A DNA stretch of 64,000 bases from Pseudomonas tohonis. Lineage in GTDB: Bacteria > Pseudomonadota > Gammaproteobacteria > Pseudomonadales > Pseudomonadaceae. Under the pieces are notes generated by a model. It was not told the DNA's origin. It did not search any database and saw only the letters and a list, made by a program, of their open reading frames with translations. Positions within the stretch are counted from its first letter, which is position 1. Every line of letters begins with the position of its first letter. Shown here piece after piece: positions 1-8,565 of the stretch. A program made the translations under genes and the position numbers. The DNA lies in the NCBI RefSeq assembly GCF_012767755.2, contig NZ_AP023189.1, positions 558,001 to 622,000 on the forward strand, given 5' to 3'.

Positions 1-225
1 GGCCAGGCCGGAGTCGTCCGCCAGGGCCGGCAGGCCCGATACGCGGGCGGCGTTGCGCGCCTTGAGGATGGCGTTCTCGACGAAGGTCAGGCCGGTTTCC
101 TCGGGTTCGACGTCGCTGAACTCGCCGATCGAGCGCACACGCACGCTGTCGCCGAGCATGGCCTGGAGTTCCTTGAGCTTGCCGGCGTTGTGGCTGGCCA
201 GCACCAGTTCTTTGAAGGGCATCAT
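1..225 (-). CDS. rdgB: RdgB/HAM1 non-canonical purine NTP pyrophosphatase (3' end outside window)
   Basis: Only the first 75 codons are present; the gene runs off the left edge. The product hydrolyses dITP, XTP and related deaminated purine nucleotides to monophosphates, cleaning the nucleotide pool. The N-terminus shows the family substrate-binding segment [14 protein letters not shown] and, further on, the ADDSGL motif that carries metal and base contacts. The start is either ATG at 225 or the adjacent ATG at 222 (M-M-P-F-K-E); the first overlaps the stop of the upstream DUF4426 gene as ATGA, which suggests translational coupling in a metX-metW-DUF4426-rdgB operon. Family assignment is firm; the exact start is not. 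Confidence 0.88.
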   Translation of the reverse strand, partial: MMPFKELVLASHNAGKLKELQAMLGDSVRVRSIGEFSDVEPEETGLTFVENAILKARNAARVSGLPALADDSGLA

Positions 226-641
226 TCGTCTGGGAAGAATTCCTGGTCGAAGTTGAAGGTGTTCGGCGCGCCTCCGCCCTGCTGCACCGTCAGGGTGAAG
301 TTGAGCATCTCGCGCTGGCTGAAGGGGAACTGCGCCAGGTAGTAGATGGCGCCGCCCTCGTTGACCTGCTTGAAGGTGAGCGGGGTGACCTTGCCGAGCA
401 GGTCCTTGACCTGGCCGCTGACCTGGGCGGTGCTGGCCTTGCCGGCCTTGAGCACGGCGATATTGACCACGCCCTGGGTCTTGCTGCGGATCAGGCCGAC
501 GGCGGCGGCGACATCGGGCTGCAGGAAGCTCGAGTTGAAAGCGCTGTAGTGCACATCCAGGTCGCCGAATGTCTGCTTGCGTTCGGCTGCTGCCGGCAGG
601 GCCAGGCACAGGGCGAAGAGGAAAAGGGTCAGGCGGCGCAT
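222..641 (-). CDS. DUF4426 periplasmic protein
   Basis: A 139-residue protein with a clear Sec signal peptide (basic start MRRL, hydrophobic core, AAA-E cleavage region near residue 19), so it should be exported. The mature part is a single small domain of the DUF4426 family, with the characteristic [16 protein letters not shown] segment just after the signal. The role of the family is unknown. It lies 15 bp after metW and overlaps rdgB by ATGA, so it is co-transcribed with methionine biosynthesis genes; as far as I recall this order is conserved in pseudomonads, but there is no obvious metabolic link. Confidence 0.75.
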   Translation of the reverse strand: MRRLTLFLFALCLALPAAAERKQTFGDLDVHYSAFNSSFLQPDVAAAVGLIRSKTQGVVNIAVLKAGKASTAQVSGQVKDLLGKVTPLTFKQVNEGGAIYYLAQFPFSQREMLNFTLTVQQGGGAPNTFNFDQEFFPDE

Positions 642-656
642 GGTGGCGGTCTCCAG

Positions 657-1277
657 TCAGATCGCGATACGGCTTTCCAGCACGCTGGGGCCGCTGACGC
701 GATAGATGCCGATCTCACCCAGGAGATTAGGCCATAGACGGCTTCCCAGGTTGTGGCGGTGCTCATGGTCGACCGCCAGGCGGTCGAGCACCTTCATTTT
801 CATGTCCCGGCACATGGCCTCGAAGTCCTTGAAGGTGCAGAAGTGGATGTTCGGCGTGTTGTACCAGGTGTACGGCAGGAACTCGGACACCGGCATGCGG
901 CCGTTGCGCGCGAGGTACCAGCGGCAGCGCCAGTGGCCGAAGTTGGGGAAGGTGATGATGCACTGGCGGCCGACGCGCAGCATCTCTTCGAGGATGCGGT
1001 CGGGGTAGTGCACGGCCTGCAGCGCCTGGGTCATCACCACCACGTCGAAGCTGTTGCTGGCGAAGTTGCCCAGGCCCTTGTCCAGGTCCTGCTCGATGAC
1101 GTTGACGCCCTTGCCGATGCACTGGGCGATGTTGTCCGGGTCGATCTCCAGGCCGTAGCCGGTGACCTGCTTGTGGTCACGCAGCCAGGCCAGCAGTTCG
1201 CCGTCGCCGCAGCCGAGGTCGAGCACGCGGCTGCCGGCGGGGATCCAGTCCTGGATGATTTCGAGGTCGGCGCGCAC
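657..1277 (-). CDS. metW: MetW, methionine biosynthesis protein
   Basis: A 206-residue methyltransferase-fold protein that works together with MetX in the acylation step of homoserine in methionine synthesis. The glycine-rich SAM-binding motif I is visible as [12 protein letters not shown] (about residues 18-29), followed by an acidic residue at the end of strand 2 (GLEID). The start codon is GTG (1277-1275) with GGGAG a few bases upstream, inside the end of metX; the intergenic gap to metX is only 10 bp. Its position immediately behind metX is the standard metXW arrangement. Confidence 0.92.
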   Translation of the reverse strand: MRADLEIIQDWIPAGSRVLDLGCGDGELLAWLRDHKQVTGYGLEIDPDNIAQCIGKGVNVIEQDLDKGLGNFASNSFDVVVMTQALQAVHYPDRILEEMLRVGRQCIITFPNFGHWRCRWYLARNGRMPVSEFLPYTWYNTPNIHFCTFKDFEAMCRDMKMKVLDRLAVDHEHRHNLGSRLWPNLLGEIGIYRVSGPSVLESRIAI

Positions 1278-1287
1278 GGTGGCTCCC

Positions 1288-2427
1288 TTAGACGGCGATG
1301 CGGTTCATGTAACCGCTGAAGGCTTGCAGGTAACGCGGGATCGGCATGAGGAAGGCGTCGTGGCCCTGCGGCGCGTCGATCTCCAGGTAGCAGACGTTCT
1401 TCCGCGCGGCGGTGAGGGCGTCGACGATCTCCCGCGAGCGGGCCGGGGAGAAGCGCCAGTCGGTGGTGAAGGACATCACGCAGAAGTCCGCCGTGGCGCC
1501 GGCCAGGGTCCTGGCCAGGTCACCGTCGTGGGCCGCGGCCGGGTCGTAGTAGTCCAGGGCCTTGGTCATCAGCAGGTAGGTGTTGGCGTCGAAGCGGCCG
1601 GAGAATTCCTCGCCCTGGTAGCGCAGGTAGCTCTCCACCTGGAACTCGACGCTGTGGAAGTCGTAGTTGAGCTTCTCGCTCTTCAGGCCGCGGCCGAATT
1701 TCTCACCCATGGCATCGTCGGAGAGGTAGGTGATGTGGCCGACCATGCGCGCCAGCATCAGGCCGCGCTTGGGGATCACGCCCTGGTCCTGGAAATGGCC
1801 GCCGTGGAATTCCGGGTCGGTGAGGATGGCCTGGCGCGCCACTTCGTTGAAGGCGATGTTCTGCGCCGAGAGCTTGGGCGCCGAGGCGATAGCCAGGCAA
1901 TGGCGCACGCGCTCGGGGTAGCTGATAGTCCATTGCAGGGCCTGCATGCCGCCGAGGCTGCCGCCGACCACGGCGGCCCACTGGCTGATGCCCAGGGTGT
2001 CGGCCAGGCGTGCCTGGCTGTGCACCCAGTCCTCCACCGTCATCACCGGGAAGTCGGCGCCGAAGGGCTTGCCGGTGGCCGGGTTGATGCTGGAGGGGCC
2101 GGTGGAGCCGTTGCAGCCACCGAGGTTGTTCAGGCTGACGACGAAGAAGCGGCGGGTGTCGATGGCCTTGCCGGGGCCGATGCAGCTGTCCCACCAGCCC
2201 GGCTTGCGGTCTTCCATGCTGTGGTAGCCGGCGGCGTGGTGATGGCCGGAGAGGGCGTGGCAGATCAGCACGGCGTTGCTGCGGCTGGCGTTCAGCTCGC
2301 CGTAGGTTTCGTAGATCAGCTCGTACTCGGCCAGGCTGCGACCGCAAGCCAGCGGCAGCGGTTCGCTGAAACGCTGCACCTGGGGCGTGACCAGGCCGAC
2401 GGAATCTTCGGGGATGACGGTGGGCAT
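1288..2427 (-). CDS. metX: MetX, homoserine O-acyltransferase (O-succinyl in pseudomonads)
   Basis: A 379-residue alpha/beta-hydrolase that acylates homoserine, the first committed step of methionine synthesis. The nucleophile elbow [10 protein letters not shown], the aspartate in FTTDWRFS and the histidine in PQGHDAF form the catalytic triad. The sequence is of the HTA/MetX type, but characterised Pseudomonas MetX enzymes use succinyl-CoA, so O-succinyltransferase is the better call; this is inference from family knowledge. The ATG at 2427 fits the family N-terminus ([11 protein letters not shown]). It is first gene of the metX-metW-DUF4426-rdgB run, with about 100 bp between it and the dynamin-like gene upstream. 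Confidence 0.93.
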   Translation of the reverse strand: MPTVIPEDSVGLVTPQVQRFSEPLPLACGRSLAEYELIYETYGELNASRSNAVLICHALSGHHHAAGYHSMEDRKPGWWDSCIGPGKAIDTRRFFVVSLNNLGGCNGSTGPSSINPATGKPFGADFPVMTVEDWVHSQARLADTLGISQWAAVVGGSLGGMQALQWTISYPERVRHCLAIASAPKLSAQNIAFNEVARQAILTDPEFHGGHFQDQGVIPKRGLMLARMVGHITYLSDDAMGEKFGRGLKSEKLNYDFHSVEFQVESYLRYQGEEFSGRFDANTYLLMTKALDYYDPAAAHDGDLARTLAGATADFCVMSFTTDWRFSPARSREIVDALTAARKNVCYLEIDAPQGHDAFLMPIPRYLQAFSGYMNRIAV

Positions 2428-2527
2428 CGCAGCCGCTGCTCTTTATCTGGGAAGGGCGCCAGTCTAAAGAGCACCGTCCCACCCGGCAAGCAGGCGGGAC
2501 GGCGGCCAAACCCTTGAATCGAAAGGC

Positions 2528-4507
2528 TCAGGCCTCGTGTTGCTGGCGCACCAGGCCGGGCAGGCTGACCACCTTGCCCTGGCGCTGGATGGGCGCCGGG
2601 CGACGCAGCGCGCGGAGCATGTCGTTGGCCTGGGCCAGCTGCTTCTCCAGCTCGTCGGTGTAGCGCGACAGCTGCAGCACGCGCTGGCGCGCCTGCTGGG
2701 TGTCCTGGGCCAGGGCCTTGAGGCGCAGCATGTGGGTTTCCAGCAGCTGCTTGTGCTCCAGGGTGTTCTGCATCAGCGGCATCAGCGCCTCGTTGGCCCA
2801 CTGCGCGGCGTCCTGGCGCAGGCGCTGGTGCATGCCGATCACTTCCTGCACCAGGGTGGCGAAGAAGCGGCGGGTCAGCAGGCGCTGCTCGGTGAGCAGG
2901 GTCTTGAGGTGCAGGCGGAACTGGTCGGCCTTGCCGCGCAGCTGGCGCAGCTCGCGCTGGTAGCGGAAGACATCGAACTGCGGAGCGTCGACGCCTTGCA
3001 GCGGGTTCTCCTCGTTGTGCCGGCGGTAGATGGCCAGGACCATCTTGTTGGCCATGTCGGCCTCGTGTTCGAGGCTGTGCAGGTCGGCCTCCACCGAACG
3101 GAAGAAATGCAGGATGGCCTGGTTGATGCCGACCGTCGTCCAGCTGCTGGTGAGGTTGCGCCGCACCTTGGCCAGGTGCTCCTCCAGGCGTTCGGGGCGC
3201 GCGGCGGCGCGCAGCGTGTCGCCCTGGCGCTTGAGCAGGCGCTGGTTGGTCTTCAGGCCGAGCAGCCGGCGGTGGTGGCGGGCATGGTCTTCCTTGGTGC
3301 GGGCGGTCAGCTCGAAGAGCATCTGGCCATTGTCCTGCTGGTGGTTGCTGAGCAGCTCCTGCTGCTCGCGCACCTTCTCCAGGCGCAGGCTCAGGACGTG
3401 CTGGCTGTTCTGCAGCAGGGCCAGCACCTGGTTGACCACGCGGGTTTCGAGCAGGCGTTCCTTCTGCGCGACGATGCGCTCGCAGAGCAGGGTCTCGAGG
3501 TTGGCCATCTGGCTGCGCTCGAGCAGTTCATGGTCCTTGCGCACCTTGGCCAGCAGCGCCTGCTTGGCCGACAGCGGCAACACGTCCTCGCGGCGGATGC
3601 CGAGCTGGCGGGCGGTGGACTCCTGGATCTGGCGGATCGCGTTCTGCACGAAGGTCTCGCCGGCCAGGTCGTCCCAGAGCACGTCGATCTTGTTCAGCAC
3701 GGCGAACAGGCTGGTCTGGGTGTCCTCGTCGAGCTGGCGGATGTGCTGCTGCCAGATGTCCATGTCGCTGGCGGTGACGCCGGTGTCGGCGGCCAGCAGG
3801 AAGATGATCGCCTGGGCGCTGGGCAGCATCGACAGGGTCAGCTCCGGCTCGCTGCCCAGGGCGTTGAGGCCCGGGGTGTCGAGGATGCGCAGGCCCTGGC
3901 GCAGCAGCGGGTGGTCGAAGTTGACCATCGCGTGGCGCCACGCCGGCACCAGCACCATGCCGGGGCGGCCGGCGGATTCGAGGGCGTCGGGGTGGAAGCC
4001 CAGCTGGATCGCCTGCTCCACCGGCATCGGCTTGGTCTTGGCCACCTGGGTGAAGGCCTGGACCATGTTGTCCGGGTCGCTGGTGTCCAGCGGGATGTTC
4101 ACCCAGTGCCGGGGGATGCGCTTGAACTGCGCGACGCTGGCCGAGGCGGTGCGCGTCTCGATCGGCAGCAGGCGGATATAGGAGCGTTCCGAGCGCGGGT
4201 CGAAGAACAGCTCGGTGGGGCACATGGTGGTGCGCCCGGCGTGGGACGGCAGCATGCGCTGGCCGAACTCGGAGAAGAACAGGCTGTTGATCAGCTCGGT
4301 CTTGCCGCGGGAGAACTCGCCGACGAAGGCCAGGGTGATGTGGTCGGTGCGCAGCAGGCGCAGGGCGCGCTCGAGCTTGTCCTGCACCGCGGCGGAGTTG
4401 AGGCGGTTGTGCTCCAGCCAGCTGCGGTAGCGAGTGATCTCGCGGACCAGCTCGCGTTTCCAGGCCACGTAGGCATCGACCTGTTGACTGAGACGTTCCA
4501 TGCTCAT
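2528..4507 (-). CDS. Bacterial dynamin-like GTPase
   Basis: A 659-residue large GTPase. G1 is GEFSRGKT (residues 63-70), G3 is DTPGL, and G4 is NKID, with a predicted long helical C-terminal half rich in Leu, Gln and Arg, as in dynamin-family stalks. There is no signal peptide or obvious transmembrane segment, so a cytosolic or membrane-peripheral protein is expected. Bacterial relatives remodel or protect membranes, but the function of this one cannot be read from sequence. The ATG at 4507 is favoured because AAGGAGAG lies 5 bases ahead; an in-frame ATG at 4501 is weaker. The gene stands alone: 100 bp precede metX and about 200 bp separate it from yggU. Confidence 0.8.
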   Translation of the reverse strand: MSMERLSQQVDAYVAWKRELVREITRYRSWLEHNRLNSAAVQDKLERALRLLRTDHITLAFVGEFSRGKTELINSLFFSEFGQRMLPSHAGRTTMCPTELFFDPRSERSYIRLLPIETRTASASVAQFKRIPRHWVNIPLDTSDPDNMVQAFTQVAKTKPMPVEQAIQLGFHPDALESAGRPGMVLVPAWRHAMVNFDHPLLRQGLRILDTPGLNALGSEPELTLSMLPSAQAIIFLLAADTGVTASDMDIWQQHIRQLDEDTQTSLFAVLNKIDVLWDDLAGETFVQNAIRQIQESTARQLGIRREDVLPLSAKQALLAKVRKDHELLERSQMANLETLLCERIVAQKERLLETRVVNQVLALLQNSQHVLSLRLEKVREQQELLSNHQQDNGQMLFELTARTKEDHARHHRRLLGLKTNQRLLKRQGDTLRAAARPERLEEHLAKVRRNLTSSWTTVGINQAILHFFRSVEADLHSLEHEADMANKMVLAIYRRHNEENPLQGVDAPQFDVFRYQRELRQLRGKADQFRLHLKTLLTEQRLLTRRFFATLVQEVIGMHQRLRQDAAQWANEALMPLMQNTLEHKQLLETHMLRLKALAQDTQQARQRVLQLSRYTDELEKQLAQANDMLRALRRPAPIQRQGKVVSLPGLVRQQHEA

Positions 4508-4705
4508 CCTGGCTCTCCTTCCGGTAGCGCGTCCTGCGTACAGAAATGTGGGAACTCGATATCGATGCGACGGCGACCTGGCGGCTGCCGTTTGCCCTGG
4601 CCGGGCGGCCCGCCCCTGAATGGCGCGAGCGGAGGAATGTCTCGCATTATCCGGGGCTCGGCAGCGCCGTCAATCGGCTCGCCCCGCCTCCCGCCTTAAG
4701 GTCTG

Positions 4706-5002
4706 TCAGAGGGGGCGAGCGGTCAGTCCGGGCAGGTCCGGGAGCTTCTGCGGGTGGCGGATGCGCACGCGCTTCTGCCGGTTCAGCTCGCCGCTCTCCA
4801 GGCTCACCAGGCTCTTGGCGACGCCGAAGGCCTGGCCGAGGAAGGCCATCAGGTGGGCGTTGGCCTTGCCTTCGACCGGCGGCGCGGTGAGGCGGATCTT
4901 CAGGCGTTCGCCATGCAGCCCGGCGAATTCGTCGCGGCTCGCCTTGGGCTGCAGGTGGACGTCGAGGACCAGGTCCTCGCCGTCCCAGCGAAAGAAGCTC
5001 AT
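4706..5002 (-). CDS. DUF167 family protein (YggU)
   Basis: A 98-residue cytosolic protein of the DUF167/YggU family, usual length about 95-100. The hallmark segment is present: LDVHLQPKASRDEF near the N-terminus and LTAPPVEGKANAHL in the middle. The ATG overlaps the stop of the upstream YggT gene (ATGA at 5002), so the pair is translationally coupled. Function is unknown; the yggS-proC-yggT-yggU order is widespread in gammaproteobacteria. A much longer open frame continues upstream but is the antisense/off-frame reading of yggT. Confidence 0.85.
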   Translation of the reverse strand: MSFFRWDGEDLVLDVHLQPKASRDEFAGLHGERLKIRLTAPPVEGKANAHLMAFLGQAFGVAKSLVSLESGELNRQKRVRIRHPQKLPDLPGLTARPL

Positions 5003-5595
5003 CACATGAAGGGGCTGAGGATCTTCGGCATCCCGGTCATCACCGCCAGGTTGCCGATCACCAGCATGTCGATCAGGCGCAGGGCGATGAAGGCGAAGAT
5101 CGGCGAGATGTCCAGGCCGCCCAGGTTGGGCAGCAGCTTGCGGAAGGGCGCCAGCAGCGGTTCGCAGATCTGGTTCACCAGCTGGGCGCCGGGGTTGTAG
5201 CTGTTGGGGGCGACCCAGGAGAGGATCACGCTGATGATCATGGCGAAGAAGAACACCTTGATGAACAGCGAGGTCACCGCGATCAGCGACCAGACCAGCA
5301 GTTGCAGGACGTAGCCGGCGACGCCGTAGCCCATCAGGACCAGGGTGACGATCATCAGCAGCAGCTGGATCAGGATGGCCAGCACCAGGGAGGCCAGGTC
5401 CAGCCCGCCGAAGCCGGGGATGACCTTGCGCAGGGGGTTCAGCAGCGGCTTGGTGGCGCGCACGATGAACTGGCTGAGGGGGTTGTAGAAGTCGGCGCGC
5501 ACCAGTTGCAGGATGAAGCGCAGCAGGACGATCAGCAGGTACAGGCTGCCGAGGGTCTGGATGACGTAGATGGCGGCGGTGGAAAGTCCGGTCAT
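5002..5595 (-). CDS. YggT family integral membrane protein
   Basis: A 197-residue inner-membrane protein containing two YggT repeats, each with a pair of hydrophobic helices; the repeated motif is seen as FYNPLSQFIVRATKPLLNPLRKVIPG in the first half and YNPGAQLVNQICEPLLAPFRKLLPN in the second. I chose ATG 5595 (MTGLSTAAIY) over an upstream in-frame start at 5664 because AAGGAA lies just before it and the extra 23 residues are polar low-complexity. Relatives have been linked to osmotic/ion stress and membrane-protein handling, without a settled function. It is coupled to yggU by ATGA. Confidence 0.88.
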   Translation of the reverse strand: MTGLSTAAIYVIQTLGSLYLLIVLLRFILQLVRADFYNPLSQFIVRATKPLLNPLRKVIPGFGGLDLASLVLAILIQLLLMIVTLVLMGYGVAGYVLQLLVWSLIAVTSLFIKVFFFAMIISVILSWVAPNSYNPGAQLVNQICEPLLAPFRKLLPNLGGLDISPIFAFIALRLIDMLVIGNLAVMTGMPKILSPFM

Positions 5596-5745
5596 TAGGC
5601 GTTCCTTGTGGGCGTTGGGACCCGATGGACGAGCACGGGGCGCATGGCGCGATCGGCGTGCCACGGGGTTGCGTGGGAATAATGTAGGGAATTCGTCGCC
5701 GGCAGTCGCGAAAATCTGTTGCGGGCTGTATGCATGGCGGTTTTC

Positions 5746-6963
5746 TCAGCGCCCCGCCATCAGGTCGGGCCCCTGGCAACCCGGGTCCGCCGCGTCGCTC
5801 ACCGACAGCAGGGTGAAGCCGCCGGGCTCCTGGCGGATCGTCAGGTAGCGGTGGTCGCCGTCCTCCAGGGGCTGCTCGCTGCTCAGCTCCACTTCCACCT
5901 GGAAGCGCTCCGGCGCGGCCTTGCAGCCACGCACGGCGCCGTAGTTGAGGGTCACGTCGCGCCGCGCTTCCAGGGCCAGCAGGCGCTCGCGGGCGGCGAG
6001 GGCGTCGCTGGCGGTGTCCGGGTCGCTCCATTCCCGGGCGGTTTCCGCACCCACCTGCAGCCACTCGTCGACGAAGTCGCGGCCGCTCCTGGCGGCGGGC
6101 TGCACCCGGTGCAGCGCCTCGCCGTCCAGGCGATAGCGGAGGATGCCGGGGCGGGTGAGCAGGTCCACATCCAGCATGCCCACTTCGGTACGCAGCTCGA
6201 AGCCATCCGGGGTGGGTTTGAGGCGGGTCTCCACCTCGTCGCGCACATAGCCGTGCTCGAGGTGGTCGAGGACGCGCTGGGGCTCGCCGCCCTGGCGCGG
6301 CTGGACGACATCGATGGCCAGGCGGCTCCAGCGCGAGGTGCACCAGGGCGTGCCGTGGGCGATCACCAGCTGCCCGCCGGAAAGGCGCAGGAAGCGGAAG
6401 AAGTCGCCGTTGGCCCCGGAAATCTCGGTATAGCCCTTGCTGCGCCAATCCAGGCTGCGCACCCAGCGGCCGTCCTCGCGGCTGTAGCCGAGCAGCAGGT
6501 TGTCGTCGCCGCAGGGGATGCCGAAGCCGGCGTTGACCAGCAGCATGGGATCGGGCGCGTCCTCGCGGCGCACCACGAAAACGGTGCCTTCGTCGTCCGT
6601 CCCGGTTTCGCCGTCGCCGGGTGCCAGGTGCGAGGCGAGTTGCGCCTGCAGGGCCGCGGGGTCGACGGCTTCGTCGCTGCAGGCCAGTTGCGCGTCGATC
6701 GCGCTGGCGAGCGCTTCCTTGTAGGCATCCAGTGCCGCCACCAGGGGCGCGGCGAGGGCGTCGTCGAGTTCGCCGGTGCGCTCGTCGAGGCGGCGCTGCA
6801 GTTCCTGCTGGGCGGCGGCCACCGTCTGTTCCGATGCCACGGGGGCGGGGCAGTCGGCAGCCTGTGCGGCGTTGCCGGACAAGACGGCCAGGGTCAGCAA
6901 GGCTGCGCCCGCAGTGGCGCGCTCCAGCGGGGAGCGCAGGTGTCGCAGCGACGGCGGGCGCAT
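5746..6963 (-). CDS. Uncharacterised secreted protein, 405 residues
   Basis: I do not recognise the family. The ATG at 6963 lies 5 bases past the proC stop and gives a typical export signal: basic start (MRPPSLRHLRS), hydrophobic stretch LLTLAVLSG and an AQA-A cleavage site near residue 35. The mature protein has an Ala/Gln/Arg-rich helical segment just after the signal, then a beta-rich body with several Cys (CPAP, IPCGDD, PWCTS, GCKAAP, DPGCQG), compatible with disulfides in the periplasm. The 150 bp downstream before yggT contain no other gene. Its proximity to proC suggests co-transcription with yggS-proC, although the jobs look unrelated. Confidence 0.6.
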   Translation of the reverse strand: MRPPSLRHLRSPLERATAGAALLTLAVLSGNAAQAADCPAPVASEQTVAAAQQELQRRLDERTGELDDALAAPLVAALDAYKEALASAIDAQLACSDEAVDPAALQAQLASHLAPGDGETGTDDEGTVFVVRREDAPDPMLLVNAGFGIPCGDDNLLLGYSREDGRWVRSLDWRSKGYTEISGANGDFFRFLRLSGGQLVIAHGTPWCTSRWSRLAIDVVQPRQGGEPQRVLDHLEHGYVRDEVETRLKPTPDGFELRTEVGMLDVDLLTRPGILRYRLDGEALHRVQPAARSGRDFVDEWLQVGAETAREWSDPDTASDALAARERLLALEARRDVTLNYGAVRGCKAAPERFQVEVELSSEQPLEDGDHRYLTIRQEPGGFTLLSVSDAADPGCQGPDLMAGR

Positions 6964-6968
6964 GGCGG

Positions 6969-7787
6969 TCACTGGCCCAGTTGTTCCGCCAGCTCGGCGG
7001 AGCGCTGGTCGGCGGCCTGCAGCGCCTGCTCCACCAGGGACTCGAAGGCGTTGCCCTGGAAGGACTTGATGGCCGCCTCGGTGGTGCCGTTGGGCGAGGT
7101 CACGCGGCGGCGCAGTTCGGCCGGGCCGACATCGCTGGCCACCGCCATGCGCGCGGCGCCGAGGGCGGTCTGCAGGGTCAGGCGGGCGGCGACGTCCGGG
7201 CTCAGGCCGAGCTTCTCGCCGGCGGCGGTCATGGCCTCCATGAGCAGGAAGAAATAGGCCGGGCCGCTGCCGGAAACCGCGGTGACGGCGTCGATCTGCT
7301 TCTCTTCGTCCAGCCACAGGGCGATGCCCACGGCGTTGAGCAACTGCTCGGCCTGCTGGCGCTGTTCGGCGCTGACCGCGGCGGTGGCGTACAGGCCGCT
7401 GGCGCCCTCACCCAGCAGCGCCGGGGTGTTGGGCATGCAGCGCACGATGGCGTCGACGCCCAGCCAGCGCGCGAGGCTGGCGCAGGGGATGCCGGCGGCG
7501 ATGGAGACGATCAGCTGCCCGGCGGACAGGCTCGGCGCGAGGGCTTCGCACACGGCCTTCATCACCTGGGGCTTGGTGGCCAGGACCACCACGTCGGCGT
7601 CACGCACCGCCTCGGCGTTGCTTTCCACCACCTCGATGCCGTGCTCGGCGGCCACCTTGGCGCGCTGCTCGGCGCCGGGATCGCTGGCGCGGATATGGCT
7701 GGCCGGGACGCCCTGGGCGCGCAGGCCGCCTATCAGGCTGGCGGCCATGTTGCCGGCGCCGATGAACGCGATGCGGGTAGTGCTCAT
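6969..7787 (-). CDS. proC: Pyrroline-5-carboxylate reductase
   Basis: A 272-residue enzyme that reduces pyrroline-5-carboxylate to proline using NAD(P)H, the last step of proline synthesis. The N-terminal dinucleotide-binding motif is IGAGNMAASLIGGL (residues 10-23) and the C-terminal signature segment SGSGPAYFFLLMEAM followed by DVGPAELRRRVTSPNGTTEAA is intact. Length matches the family. It follows yggS with a 14-bp gap, the usual yggS-proC pairing, and is followed by the secreted 405-residue protein. Confidence 0.95.
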   Translation of the reverse strand: MSTTRIAFIGAGNMAASLIGGLRAQGVPASHIRASDPGAEQRAKVAAEHGIEVVESNAEAVRDADVVVLATKPQVMKAVCEALAPSLSAGQLIVSIAAGIPCASLARWLGVDAIVRCMPNTPALLGEGASGLYATAAVSAEQRQQAEQLLNAVGIALWLDEEKQIDAVTAVSGSGPAYFFLLMEAMTAAGEKLGLSPDVAARLTLQTALGAARMAVASDVGPAELRRRVTSPNGTTEAAIKSFQGNAFESLVEQALQAADQRSAELAEQLGQ

Positions 7788-7801
7788 GAATGCTTCCTTC
7801 C

Positions 7802-8497
7802 TTATTGCTGTGCGGGCTGGCCGTAGTCGCGGGCGCCGAACAGGGCCGTACCGATGCGGACCCAGGTGGCACCTTCGGCTATGGCCGCTTCGAGATCGTG
7901 GCTCATGCCCATGGACAGGGTGTCCAGTGGCAGGTCCAGTGAGTGTGCAAGCTGCCGGAGGCGGGCGAAGGCGGCGTGCTGCTCGGCCCGGTCCTCCGTG
8001 GGTTCGGGGATGGCCATCAGCCCGCGCAGGCGCAGGTTCGGCAGGGTCGAGACCGCCGCCGCCAGGGCCGGCAGCTCCTCGGGGGCGCAGCCGGACTTGC
8101 TCGCCTCGCCGCTGACGTTCACCTGCAGGCAGACGTTCAGCGGCGCGAGGCCGGCCGTGCGTTGCGCAGAGAGGCGTTCGGCGATCTTCAGGCGGTCCAC
8201 CGAGTGCACCCAGTGGAAGTGCTCGGCGATGGGCTTGGTCTTGTTCGACTGGATGGGGCCGATGAAATGCCAGGTCAATGGCAGGTCGGTGAGTTCCTGC
8301 TGCTTGGCCAGGGCCTCCTGCAGGTAGTTCTCGCCGAAATCGACGACGCCACAGGCGTGCGCTTCGCGGATCGCGGTCGCCGGTTTGGTCTTGCTCACGG
8401 CCAGCAGGCCGATGGCGGAAAAATCACGCTCCGAGGCTTGCGCCGCCTCACGGATACGCGTGCGAACCTTTGCAATATTCTCTGCTATCGTGGACAT
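7802..8497 (-). CDS. yggS: YggS/PLPBP family pyridoxal-phosphate homeostasis protein
   Basis: A 231-residue single-domain PLP-binding protein (fold type III, no enzymatic activity known) that buffers PLP and influences amino-acid and vitamin B6 pools. The PLP lysine lies in LLAVSKTKPA (near residue 36), with HFIGPIQSNK and the C-terminal LSMGMSHDLEAAIAEGATWVRIG signature also present. It is the first gene of the leftward block and is divergent from pilT; only 68 bp separate the two start codons, so both promoters must lie in that short interval. Confidence 0.94.
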   Translation of the reverse strand: MSTIAENIAKVRTRIREAAQASERDFSAIGLLAVSKTKPATAIREAHACGVVDFGENYLQEALAKQQELTDLPLTWHFIGPIQSNKTKPIAEHFHWVHSVDRLKIAERLSAQRTAGLAPLNVCLQVNVSGEASKSGCAPEELPALAAAVSTLPNLRLRGLMAIPEPTEDRAEQHAAFARLRQLAHSLDLPLDTLSMGMSHDLEAAIAEGATWVRIGTALFGARDYGQPAQQ

Positions 8498-8565
8498 TAC
8501 CTGCGCTCTACAGCCCGGCCTGAGTGGGTCTGCGGCATTCTAACCGCTTGGAATTGGGGAGTCCC

